From Saprospiraceae bacterium (GTDB taxonomy: Bacteria > Bacteroidota > Bacteroidia > Chitinophagales > Saprospiraceae): a stretch of DNA of 38,433 nucleotides. Below, in pieces: positions 10,381 through 18,683 of this stretch. The notes under the pieces are model-generated. The model had not been told where the DNA came from and did not search any database. It worked only from the letters and a program-made list of their open reading frames with translations. The stretch covers positions 1 through 38,433 of the forward strand of contig JADLHE010000155.1 in NCBI GenBank assembly GCA_020848965.1. The letters are read 5' to 3'. Every line of letters begins with the position of its first letter. Positions within the stretch are counted from its first letter, which is position 1. Made by a program: the position numbers and the translations under genes.

Positions 10381-10613
10381 AGTTGGCAGCTTGTCCGCCT
10401 TTGGCGGGTTCGACAGTTCGCAGGTCTTGTCCCGATTCCTCGGGAGGGCAGTCAGTCAGCAGTCGGTTAGCAAAGCTTGCTAAAATGAAAAGGGCGAAGT
10501 CGTTTTAACAACTTCGCCCTTTTGCAATATTCTAAAACAATTTAGCTGATTAGCAGCACCGGACTGCCAACTGCCAACTGTCGAACCCGCCAAAGGCGGA
10601 CAAGCTGCCAACT
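10381..10613. repeat. 38-bp perfect inverted repeat enclosing further hairpins
   Basis: AGTTGGCAGCTTGTCCGCCTTTGGCGGGTTCGACAGTT (10381-10418) is the exact reverse complement of 10576-10613. Internal stems: TCCCGA/TCGGGA (10430-10445), TTAGCAA/TTGCTAA (10467-10483), AAAAGGGCGAAGT/ACTTCGCCCTTTT (10488-10523). Confidence 0.95.
10488..10523 (-). terminator. intrinsic terminator-like hairpin inside the inverted-repeat element
   Basis: AAAAGGGCGAAGT / ACTTCGCCCTTTT, 13-bp perfect stem with A-rich/U-rich flanks; lies downstream of the 10618-11247 gene. Confidence 0.7.
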
Positions 10614-10617
10614 CAAA

Positions 10618-11247
10618 TCACCCCTCCTCTTTCCTTCGGTTGATTTCGTCCCGAATCTTGGCGGCCTGCTCGTAGTCTTCCTTGCCGAGCACGTCTTCCA
10701 GCAGGCGGGTCAGTTCTTCGACGGAATAGGTGTTGAGCGCCGCCGCTTTTGCTGGGCGCTGTTTGGGGGAGGAGGAAGTGCCGCTGCTGCCGCTGCGGGT
10801 CGTGGACGCTTTCTTGGTGGTACTGCTGCCCTCTGGCTCTTCCAGTACCACGCCGGCGGCATCCAAGATGAATTCGTAGGTGTAAATGGGGCAGTTGAAA
10901 CGCACGGCCATTGCCAAGGCATCGGAGGTGCGGGAGTCAATTTCATAGACCTCGCCATTGCGTTCGCAGACCAAGCGGGCATAAAAAATGCCGTCGAGCA
11001 AGTTGTTGATAATCACCTCTTTAAGGTCAATGCTGAACGTTTCGAAGGCGTTTTTGAAAAGGTCGTGCGTCAGTGGGCGGTTGGGGGCCATGCGCTCCAT
11101 GGCCACGGCGATGGCCTGTGCCTCGAAGCCGCCGATGACGATGGGCAGGCGGCGGGTGCCATGTTGTTCGCCCAGTACCACCGCATAATTATGCGATTGC
11201 GTAACGCTATGGGACAGGGCCACTATATCGAGTTCTATTTTTTTCAT
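10618..11247 (-). CDS. bifunctional nuclease family protein (DUF151) with C-terminal UVR-like motif
   Basis: Start chosen at MKKIELDIVALSHSVTQSHNYAVVLGEQHGTRRLPIVIGGFEAQAIAVAMERM (internal Met of ORF 10618..11556); DSRTSDALAMAVRFNCPIYTYEFIL; tail LTRLLEDVLGKEDYEQAAKIRDEINRR. Confidence 0.93.
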   Translation of the reverse strand: MKKIELDIVALSHSVTQSHNYAVVLGEQHGTRRLPIVIGGFEAQAIAVAMERMAPNRPLTHDLFKNAFETFSIDLKEVIINNLLDGIFYARLVCERNGEVYEIDSRTSDALAMAVRFNCPIYTYEFILDAAGVVLEEPEGSSTTKKASTTRSGSSGTSSSPKQRPAKAAALNTYSVEELTRLLEDVLGKEDYEQAAKIRDEINRRKEEG

Positions 11248-11690
11248 TGAAGCCAAAGGTGTTTTGTGAATGATGAATGATGAATGATAAATGCTACTTG
11301 AATTGCACAACCACTCATTTTCAAAATCACTTTGGAATGGGCTTCCGCCTAATAATTCAAGCAAAAAGCCTTCCTTTTTCCAAAAAGCCTGCGAATCTCT
11401 GCTTTTCTGTTGAAACCAACAATTTTCAACAACCGAAATATGCGGGTTTTCAACTTTCAAATGGGTACTTAGCCACAAGGGCCTTATTTTTTGTAAAATT
11501 AAGCAAATTGAATGAATTGGATAAAAAATCAATCTTGCCCCTTTCCTGCCCTGCAATAAAAAAGGCCTTTTTCAAGGCCAATTTTCCATGCTTTTGTTTC
11601 AATCCAAACCAATCCTCAATTTTATTTTTTGTCACAATAGGATTCAAAAATGAAGTTTTATTGAAATTTTGAAACAAATTGATTTCAAAA

Positions 11691-11837
11691 ATTCATTCCC
11701 TGTGATTCAATATTCATTCCCGATGATTTACAATTGACTCCCGATGATTCACATTTCATTCCCCGTCATCAATATACCATGTTTTGTTTCCAGCGAGTCA
11801 TTCCCGAAGGACAACTATTCACTCCCGAAGGCCAATA
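11691..11837. repeat. degenerate 21-nt tandem array (3x7 substructure)
   Basis: ATTCATTCCCTGTGATTCAAT / ATTCATTCCCGATGATTTACA / ATTGACTCCCGATGATTCACA / TTTCATTCCCCGTCATCAATA (11691-11774), 21-nt interruption, then AGTCATTCCCGAAGGACAACT / ATTCACTCCCGAAGGCCAATA (11796-11837). Confidence 0.85.
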
Positions 11838-11877
11838 AATGATTCCTGAAGCTTCGGGAATCATTTATTGGTCTTCG
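11826..11877. repeat. 52-bp near-perfect palindrome
   Basis: CGAAGGCCAATAAATGATTCCTGAAG | CTTCGGGAATCATTTATTGGTCTTCG; 26-bp arms with only two G-T positions, no spacer. Confidence 0.9.
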
Positions 11878-11950
11878 ATAATGAATTATTGGACACAGGG
11901 CATTGCAAATTAAACACAAGAAATTGCAAATTGAGCAGCGAGAATGGCCC

Positions 11951-13531
11951 TTATTTATCAATCTCAATCACCGTGGCCACCACGTTCTTGCCGTTCAGTT
12001 CGCAACTGAACTCCACGGCGTCGGGGGAGGCAAATTTCACGTTGGGCACCTCCTGCTGTGCGATGGCCTCCCGCACCTTGCCGAGGTAGCTGCCCTGTCG
12101 GCTGTTGTTGATGCGGCCATTGAGTTCGTTCCAGTCGAGCTGCGTCTTGCTCACCACCACGGCGATATAGTCCCGCTTGCCCTTGTCGTCGGGCGTCATG
12201 GAGTGGTCCTTCGGAAACAGGCGGGTGCCCGTGATGCCGCAGTAGGGCGAGTGCTTTTCGGTGTAAGGGAAGAGCACGTAGCTGCTGCCATCCACCTCCT
12301 GCCCGAACACATAGACATAACACTCGATGCTGTTCGTGATGGCCACCTTGAACTTCGTGCCCAGCTTCATCGGCGAGCGGGTGCGGAAGGTGCGGTCGCC
12401 AGCAGCTGCGAGCGGGATGAGCGTTTGCGAAGCATTGTCCACCAGCCCGAATTTCACCATCAGCTTGTTCTGGTCGTATTTGGCGGCGTCGCCCATTGGG
12501 TAAAGGCCGTAGGCCTCCTTCGTGAAGGTTTGGAAGGCTTCGTAGGGCACCCAAGCAATGCCGTTGTTGCCCCACTCCGGCCCCCAAGAGTTCATGATTT
12601 GCACCATCTCCTTGTCGTCGTCGTAGCCGATGACGCACATGGCGTGGCCGCTGAAGCCCTGGCCAGAGTAGTCACGTTGCGTTGGCTGCCAGACGCTGCG
12701 CCCCACCATATTGTGCATGAAGGTACCGCCCACCATCATGCCGATGACCACGGGTGCGCCTTGCGCAATGTGCTGCTTCACGCCCTGCATGTCGAGGCCG
12801 TAGTCGTCGCCGCTGTTGCTGAGGCGGTTATAGCCTTTCGTGCGGAACTGGCTGGCCTCCGTGGCCATGCTCTGGGTTGGCTGGCGGGAGCAGTCGCTGT
12901 CGTCGTAGCCGAACTTGCTGAAGGGGAGGTCGCCATGCTCGTGCAGGGTGGCCATTGCATTCTGCATATAAGCACCTTGGCAGCCGTCGAGGGCAATCTG
13001 GTTGTACAAATAAGACGGGCTGAACACCACGCTGTTCGGGTCGGCACCCGTAGCCCTTGCTTGCAGGATGGTGCGGGCGGCATAGCTGCTGGCCCAGCCC
13101 ACGCAGGAGCCTTGGTTGCCCTGGTGCATCCGCTTGGGCGCATATTTCAGCAGCGAGGCCGACACGGGCAGTTGGTTCTCCGCCCCGCCATAGCTCGTTG
13201 CCAGCGGCTCGAACACTTCGGCTTTGTCGTATTCCGCTTCGCTCAAGGTGGCCCCAAAGGTGAACTGGCTGCTCTCCTCGTCGCCGCCAATCAAATCGCC
13301 CTCTCCCCCGCCCGACAAATCGCCGCAGCCGCCGCTCATGAAGTACCAGACGGCCACGCCCGCCAGCACCAGTAGCAGTAGCTTGGGTTTTTTGAATAAA
13401 AAGCCAAGGGCAAGCGGGGCAAGCTGCATCAGCCCACCGAGGCCACCGCCGCCCGTGTTGCGGTTTTGGTTTGAGTTTTCTTCCCTGCGGCGCCCCGGTT
13501 GTTCGGGGTCTTCTTCCATTCTGATTGGCAT
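11951..13531 (-). CDS. membrane-anchored C1 (papain-like) family peptidase
   Basis: Start at MPIRMEEDPEQPGRR within ORF 11951..13624; hydrophobic segment LLLLVLAGVAVWYFM; catalytic-type motifs NQGSCVGWASSYA, GHAMCVIGYDDDKEMVQIMNSWGPEWGNNGIAWVPYEAF. Confidence 0.9.
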   Translation of the reverse strand: MPIRMEEDPEQPGRRREENSNQNRNTGGGGLGGLMQLAPLALGFLFKKPKLLLLVLAGVAVWYFMSGGCGDLSGGGEGDLIGGDEESSQFTFGATLSEAEYDKAEVFEPLATSYGGAENQLPVSASLLKYAPKRMHQGNQGSCVGWASSYAARTILQARATGADPNSVVFSPSYLYNQIALDGCQGAYMQNAMATLHEHGDLPFSKFGYDDSDCSRQPTQSMATEASQFRTKGYNRLSNSGDDYGLDMQGVKQHIAQGAPVVIGMMVGGTFMHNMVGRSVWQPTQRDYSGQGFSGHAMCVIGYDDDKEMVQIMNSWGPEWGNNGIAWVPYEAFQTFTKEAYGLYPMGDAAKYDQNKLMVKFGLVDNASQTLIPLAAAGDRTFRTRSPMKLGTKFKVAITNSIECYVYVFGQEVDGSSYVLFPYTEKHSPYCGITGTRLFPKDHSMTPDDKGKRDYIAVVVSKTQLDWNELNGRINNSRQGSYLGKVREAIAQQEVPNVKFASPDAVEFSCELNGKNVVATVIEIDK

Positions 13532-13802
13532 AGCGAATGTTTTTATTGGTGAAAAATGTGGGGGAAAGGTAGTGAAAAACCTAGTTACCAACCAAACTGT
13601 CAGTTGCACGATTTGGCGGGGCAAAAATAGGTAGGAAGTTCGGACTTGGCATGTAGCAGGAAGGTTGGAAGGCTGCTCGTTTTTGAAGTGGTTGGCTTCG
13701 TTTTTGCCAAATGGAAAGCTGTTTTAGCGCAATGCGGTAAAACAGGAGTTGATGACAAGGCAACGAGACACCCGGCATAAATAGACAAACTGAAACATTT
13801 GA

Positions 13803-15257
13803 ATGAAAATATTAATAGTTAATCCACCACATTTATCCATTGGAAGCAGAATGCCAAATGAGCATTTGCCTCCGTTAGGACTTTTATCAATTGGCGGGCC
13901 TTTAATAGATGCAGGACATGATGTAAAACTTTTAGACGCTGATTATTACAATTACAAAATTGAACTCGTTGCCGAAAAAATATTTGAAAACAATCCTGAT
14001 GCAATAATGCTAGGTCATTCAGGTTCAACCTCGGCACAACCTATTATAAACGACATCTCAAAAATAGTAAGACAAAAAAACAAGAACATAAAGATTATTA
14101 TTGGTGGTGTTTTTCCAACTTATCATTGGAATGAAATTTTAGAAGACAATCCACAAATAGATTATATTGTTTGTGGAGAAGGCGAAGAAATAGCGTTGAA
14201 CTTAATAACAGCTCTTAAAAACAATACAAATTTAGAAATGATTAAAGGGCTTGCATTAAGGTTGAATGGAGTTCCTTTTAAAACCTTACAAGCTGAAAAT
14301 ATTAAAAATCTTGACGATTTCAGGATTGGCTGGGAACTAATGAAAGATTACAATTACACTTATTGGGGTAAAAGGAAAGCAGTTGTAATTCAATTTTCAA
14401 GAGGCTGCCCTTATCCTTGTACTTATTGTGGACAGAGTTTATTTTGGAAAAAATGGAGACACAGAAGTGCTAAATCACTTGCTGACGAAATAGAAATGCT
14501 TCACAAAGAATATGGCATAATTGTATTTAATTTTGCAGACGAAAATCCTTCTTCAAATCCAAAAACTTGGAAAGAATTTCTAGAGGCACTGATTGCAAAG
14601 AACTTGAAATTAATTTTAGTCGGTTCTATTCGAGCTGACAATATTGTAAGAGATGCAGAATTCCTACACCTATATAAGAAAGCGGGATTTGAAAGATTTT
14701 TATTAGGTATTGAAAACTATGATGAAGTTGTACTTGAAAAAATTAAGAAAGCAGGAACAATCTCTAAAGACAAAGAAGCTATTCAACTTTTAAGAAAACA
14801 TAATATCCTTTCAATGGCGACTTATGTTGTTGGCTTTGGGGAAGAAAAATCAAAAGATTTTTATAACAGCCTGAAACAATTATTATCCTATGACCCAGAC
14901 CAAGTACAATTACTATATGTTACACCCCACAAGTGGACACCTTATTTTGAGGACGTAAAGGAAAAAGAAATAATTTTAACAGACCAAAGAAAATGGGGCT
15001 ACAAACATCAAGTAATTAAGACAAAATTTTTAAAGCCTTGGGTTGTAATTTTATATGTAAAAATCATTGAAATAATAATGCAGACAAGACCGAGTGCGTT
15101 GAAAAGACTTTTTTTTCACAGGGAAGCAAGATTAAGAAGTGCTATGCGTTGGTACACAAGAATAGGGAGACGAGTTTGGTTTTGGGAGCTTTATCAATTC
15201 TTCTTTGTTACAAAATTAACAACAGAAAAAGTGAAAATGAAAGACTTTTGGAGATAA
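13803..15257 (+). CDS. B12-binding domain radical SAM protein, BchE-like
   Basis: N-terminal cobalamin-binding-like region (MKILIVNPPHLSIGSRMPNEHLPPLGLLSIGG...IIIGGVFPTYHWNEIL...VCGEGEEIA); radical SAM motif FSRGCPYPCTYCGQS (CxxxCxxC); downstream FWKKWRHRSAKSLADEIEML...FADENPSSN pattern resembles BchE from memory. Markedly AT-rich. Confidence 0.92.
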   Translation: MKILIVNPPHLSIGSRMPNEHLPPLGLLSIGGPLIDAGHDVKLLDADYYNYKIELVAEKIFENNPDAIMLGHSGSTSAQPIINDISKIVRQKNKNIKIIIGGVFPTYHWNEILEDNPQIDYIVCGEGEEIALNLITALKNNTNLEMIKGLALRLNGVPFKTLQAENIKNLDDFRIGWELMKDYNYTYWGKRKAVVIQFSRGCPYPCTYCGQSLFWKKWRHRSAKSLADEIEMLHKEYGIIVFNFADENPSSNPKTWKEFLEALIAKNLKLILVGSIRADNIVRDAEFLHLYKKAGFERFLLGIENYDEVVLEKIKKAGTISKDKEAIQLLRKHNILSMATYVVGFGEEKSKDFYNSLKQLLSYDPDQVQLLYVTPHKWTPYFEDVKEKEIILTDQRKWGYKHQVIKTKFLKPWVVILYVKIIEIIMQTRPSALKRLFFHREARLRSAMRWYTRIGRRVWFWELYQFFFVTKLTTEKVKMKDFWR

Positions 15258-15317
15258 AAAACCCTTCCCACCCCAACCATTCCCCACAAAACAATCGACT
15301 CTCTCCCAACCCCAACA

Positions 15318-15356
15318 AAAAAGCCTCCGACGAACGCAAGTCATCGGAGGCTTTTT
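15318..15356. terminator. bidirectional terminator between convergent genes
   Basis: AAAAAGCCTCCGA (15318-15330) / TCGGAGGCTTTTT (15344-15356), 13-bp perfect stem. Confidence 0.85.
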
Positions 15357-15378
15357 CATTTGTCGGCATGAGGCACTA

Positions 15379-17424
15379 CTACCTCCCGCCCTTAGGGTTC
15401 CCCTCCCCGTACTGTACTTTCACTTGTTCGTCAATGCGGACGACCTTCACCTCGGTGCGGCGGTTGAACTGGTGCTCGTCATCGGAGCATTCAACGCCAT
15501 CGGTGCAGCGGTTGCGGATTTGGGTCTCGCCCTGCCCCATTGCGCTGATGCGACTGCCCTTTATGCCTTTCTGGATGAGGTAGCGCTTGGCCGATTCGGC
15601 CCTTTTGAGCGAAAGCTCCAGGTTGTACTGGTCGTTGCCACGGCTGTCGGTATGGGCCGTCAGTTCTACCTCCATGCTGGGGTATTGCTTCATGAGCTGC
15701 GCCAAGGCGTCCAACTCGGCGCCTGCCCCACGGCGGATGATGTACTGGTTGAAATCGTAGTAGATGTTTTCGAGGAGGATGACGCTGCCCTCTCTTATCG
15801 GCTTTTTGACCACGGATTCGTTGCCCTCCAGCGGTTGCAGCATCAGGTTCACATTGAGGTCTTGGTTGCCTTTCAGGTTGCGGGTAGAGACGGTTGAAGA
15901 GGCAGCGTTGTAGCCCGATTTCTCCGCCGTCAGCAAAAAGTCGCCCTCGGCAGGTAGGCAGTATTCGAAGCTGCCGTTCGCATTGGAGCGCACCACTTTT
16001 TCCTCGCTGGTAGCCTGGTTCACCACCCTGACCAAAGCGTTCGGCACGACCGTATTGTAGCCCTGAACCGTCACGAGGCCGTCCAAGGGCACACAGGTGA
16101 GCGTGTTCATGGGCACCCTGATGCTCTTGGAAGCTGCGCCATCCGCCACGAACTGTACTTCGCCGTCGGTGTAGCCATCCTTTGTGACCAGCACAAAGTA
16201 TTTTTTGCCTTCCCGCAAAGTGCTCGTCACCGTGCCGTTCAGGTCGGTGTAAAGCGAGGGCTTGCCAAGGTCGCTGGCATCCTTGCGCACGAGTTTCATG
16301 CGCAGTTCGCCGTTTTCAGAAGGCAAAAGCTCCACGTCGTAGAGGTCGCTTCCTTCAATGAAGCCATCTTCCGATTGCTGCAGGAGCCTGACGCCCGCAT
16401 CGGGGATACGCTCGTTGGTGGCAGCATCGTAGGCGATGATGGCAGTGCTGATGGGGGTTCCTTGCTCTGAAAGTATCGGCCCATCGGCTTCGAACATGTA
16501 AATATCGTCGCCACCATTGCCACCCGATCGGTCGCTGGCGAAATAGCCCCGCTTGGCGTCAGGTACGAGGATGAAGCCGAGGTCGTCCGTGGCCGAGTTG
16601 ATGGGGGTGCCGAGGTTGTGCAGTTCGCCCCATTCGGCACCGCTGATGTCAATGCCGAAAATGTCCAAGCCGCCCTGGCCCTCCCGTCCATTGGAAGAGA
16701 AGAACAGCGTTCCGGATTCGTGCAGGAAGGGGAATACCTCATTGCCCGTTGAATTGACATCGGGGCCGAGGTTGATGGGCTTCGACCAAGTGTCGGCTTT
16801 TTTGTCCACATAATAAAGGTCGTAACCACCATAGCCGCCGGGCATGTCGGAGGAGAAGAAAAGGCGGTTCCCGTCGGCAGAAAGCGATGGGTGGAAGCAG
16901 GTATAATCGTCGCTGTTGAAGGGCAGCGCTTTGATGTTTTCCCAATCCAATTGGCCCCGCTTTGCCTCATACACCTTCATCGTCACTTGGCCTTTTGCGT
17001 TTGCCTTCGCAATGCCGCCTTCGAGGTTGTTTCGGGTGAAATACATCAGATTGTTGTCACGGCTGAACGAGACCGGGCCTTCGTGCACTTGCGAGTTGAT
17101 ATTGATGGAAAACGGGCGGCCCGATTGTGGCAGGTGTTGGTTGTCCATTTCAGCGTAAAACAGCTCAAAGAACGGTTTGCCGGTTTTGGGGTCTATTGGC
17201 CCATTTTTATGAAAAGTGACATAGACGATGCCGTTCTGGTAGAACGAGGGGGAGTATTCGTAACTATCGGTATTGACGCCCTGGGCGTTCTGAATCTCGA
17301 TATTGCGCACGACCTCGCCCTTCTCGTAGAGTTTGTCGGAGCTTTTGGACTTGGAGCTTTGCTGCTGCGCAAAAAGGCTACAGGCAGTGGACAGTGCTAA
17401 CAGGATAAGAATGCTATTTTTCAT
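15379..17424 (-). CDS. OmpA family protein with PD40 (WD40-like) beta-propeller and carboxypeptidase-regulatory-like domain (PorE-like architecture)
   Basis: PD40 repeats (CFHPSLSADGNRLFFSSDMPGGYGGYDLY; GTLFFSSNGREGQGGLDIFG; KRGYFASDRSGGNGGDDIYMF); OmpA C-terminus NIYYDFNQYIIRRGAGAELDAL...ELTAHTDSRGNDQYNLELSLKRAESAKRYL...NRRTEVKV. Confidence 0.92.
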   Translation of the reverse strand: MKNSILILLALSTACSLFAQQQSSKSKSSDKLYEKGEVVRNIEIQNAQGVNTDSYEYSPSFYQNGIVYVTFHKNGPIDPKTGKPFFELFYAEMDNQHLPQSGRPFSININSQVHEGPVSFSRDNNLMYFTRNNLEGGIAKANAKGQVTMKVYEAKRGQLDWENIKALPFNSDDYTCFHPSLSADGNRLFFSSDMPGGYGGYDLYYVDKKADTWSKPINLGPDVNSTGNEVFPFLHESGTLFFSSNGREGQGGLDIFGIDISGAEWGELHNLGTPINSATDDLGFILVPDAKRGYFASDRSGGNGGDDIYMFEADGPILSEQGTPISTAIIAYDAATNERIPDAGVRLLQQSEDGFIEGSDLYDVELLPSENGELRMKLVRKDASDLGKPSLYTDLNGTVTSTLREGKKYFVLVTKDGYTDGEVQFVADGAASKSIRVPMNTLTCVPLDGLVTVQGYNTVVPNALVRVVNQATSEEKVVRSNANGSFEYCLPAEGDFLLTAEKSGYNAASSTVSTRNLKGNQDLNVNLMLQPLEGNESVVKKPIREGSVILLENIYYDFNQYIIRRGAGAELDALAQLMKQYPSMEVELTAHTDSRGNDQYNLELSLKRAESAKRYLIQKGIKGSRISAMGQGETQIRNRCTDGVECSDDEHQFNRRTEVKVVRIDEQVKVQYGEGNPKGGR

Positions 17425-17564
17425 TGAGAATCCAATGGTTGTGTATGCGGTGAAATGGAGAGGAGAGGGGTTCTGTAGCTTGTTCTTTTTAGCCTTATGG
17501 GTTTCGGCGGTGGTTATAACACCATTTTGGGGTAAATAATTGTATCCAGCGAGAAGTATTGAAG

Positions 17565-17599
17565 CGTACCCATTGCCGCTTTTGGCAGCAATGGGTACG
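17565..17599 (-). terminator. intercistronic hairpin between the PorP/SprF-like and OmpA/PD40 genes
   Basis: CGTACCCATTGC (17565-17576) / GCAATGGGTACG (17588-17599), 12-bp perfect stem; weak U-tract on the minus strand, so it could be an attenuator or processing site. Confidence 0.6.
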
Positions 17600-17628
17600 T
17601 CATTTTGCTTAAAAGGTATTTTGGCCCC

Positions 17629-18591
17629 TTAGAAAAACCTTGGGTTCACGTATTCCTTGTCGCCTTCCGTGGCGGCACCTTTTCCGAAGCAATAGCGCAC
17701 CGAGGCTTCGATGCTGCCGCTGGAATAGTCCTTGATGGCAGAAAGCGTCAGGTCATACGAAACGCCCCGCACCAAATTATCGGTCAATTGGCCTGCCACC
17801 AAAAAGTCCAGCGACTCGCCGTTGCCGTTCTCCTGGTTGCCGCCCAGGCGATAGGTCAAGCCAACGATATACTTGTTCTGGATGGCCAGACTCACGTTCG
17901 CATCGAAGTCAATGGGCGCATTGGCTGCGTATTTCAATAGGCCCTGTGGGCGCAGTGAAAGCTCTTCAGAAAGCGGCAGCGTGAAGCCGCCCATCAAGTA
18001 CAAGTGCTGAACCTCCCGTGAAATGACAACATCGTCGTTGGTGAAATCCGTATTGTTTTCCAGCAAACGAGGGGCTGAAAGGCCGAAATACACTTTGTCG
18101 GTATTGTAATAAACGCCCGTTCCGAAATTGAAAAGGAACTTGCTGCGCACACCACCGGGAATGCTTCCGTCCTGCTCCTTGGGCTGCGTAGCAGTGGTTT
18201 TGGAGAAGTCATTTTCCAGTGAGCGGATGGAGGCTTGCACGCCAATGCCCAAAGTGCCTTTGCCGAGGCGCACCCGATAGGCGTAGGCCAAATCGGCATT
18301 GTACATGGTGGTGATGCCAATGCTGTGGCGTGACAGGTTTGCACCGATGCCCACCCGCTGATTATTGAGCGGCATGTTGAAGCTGGCGATGGCGAGGGAA
18401 GGTGCGCCGTTCAAACCGAGCCATTGCTGGCGGTAAATGCAAGTAACACAAGGGGCTTCTTGGCTGCCCGCAAAGGCAGGGTTGTAGCCCAGTTTGTTGT
18501 ACATGAACTGCGTGTTGTGCGGCTGCTGTTGTGCCTGAAGGCCAACGATGCCAATCACAAGGAATATGATGGTGGTGATGATATTTTTCAT
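17629..18591 (-). CDS. PorP/SprF family type IX secretion system membrane protein
   Basis: Signal peptide then QQQPHNTQFMYNKLGYNPAFAGSQEAPCVTCIYRQQWLGLNGAPSLAIASFNMPL...NQRVGIGANLSRHSIG; YYNTDKVYFGLSAPRLL...; C-terminal SGSIEASVRYCF. Confidence 0.93.
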   Translation of the reverse strand: MKNIITTIIFLVIGIVGLQAQQQPHNTQFMYNKLGYNPAFAGSQEAPCVTCIYRQQWLGLNGAPSLAIASFNMPLNNQRVGIGANLSRHSIGITTMYNADLAYAYRVRLGKGTLGIGVQASIRSLENDFSKTTATQPKEQDGSIPGGVRSKFLFNFGTGVYYNTDKVYFGLSAPRLLENNTDFTNDDVVISREVQHLYLMGGFTLPLSEELSLRPQGLLKYAANAPIDFDANVSLAIQNKYIVGLTYRLGGNQENGNGESLDFLVAGQLTDNLVRGVSYDLTLSAIKDYSSGSIEASVRYCFGKGAATEGDKEYVNPRFF

Positions 18592-18609
18592 TGTTGGATT
18601 GGATTATTG

Positions 18610-18679
18610 GATGGTTGAATTGCTGAATTGTCAGGATTGTTTGTGTTAAACAATGAAACAATACAGCAATTCAACCATC
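18610..18679 (-). repeat. intercistronic 16-bp perfect inverted repeat between adhesin and PorP/SprF-like genes
   Basis: GATGGTTGAATTGCTG (18610-18625) / CAGCAATTCAACCATC (18664-18679), with a further inner TTGTTT...AAACAA pairing. Confidence 0.85.
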
Positions 18680-18683
18680 AATT

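Noticed and set aside
9388-10470. 360-aa plus-strand ORF
   Set aside because: Antisense to the clearly recognisable acyl-CoA carboxylase beta chain; no domain signature.
10381-10613. Insertion sequence interpretation of the 38-bp inverted repeats
   Set aside because: Interior is only 157 bp with no transposase ORF and no visible target-site duplication; kept only as a possible MITE-like or structured-RNA element.
11691-11837. CRISPR-like array interpretation of the 21-nt repeats
   Set aside because: No spacer/repeat alternation, units contiguous and degenerate, no cas genes.
11903-13375. 490-aa plus-strand ORF
   Set aside because: Antisense to the C1 peptidase, His/Ala/Val-rich shadow frame.
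13581-13788. 65/62-aa overlapping minus-strand ORFs between peptidase and radical SAM gene
   Set aside because: No recognisable domain, mutually overlapping frames, no convincing start context.
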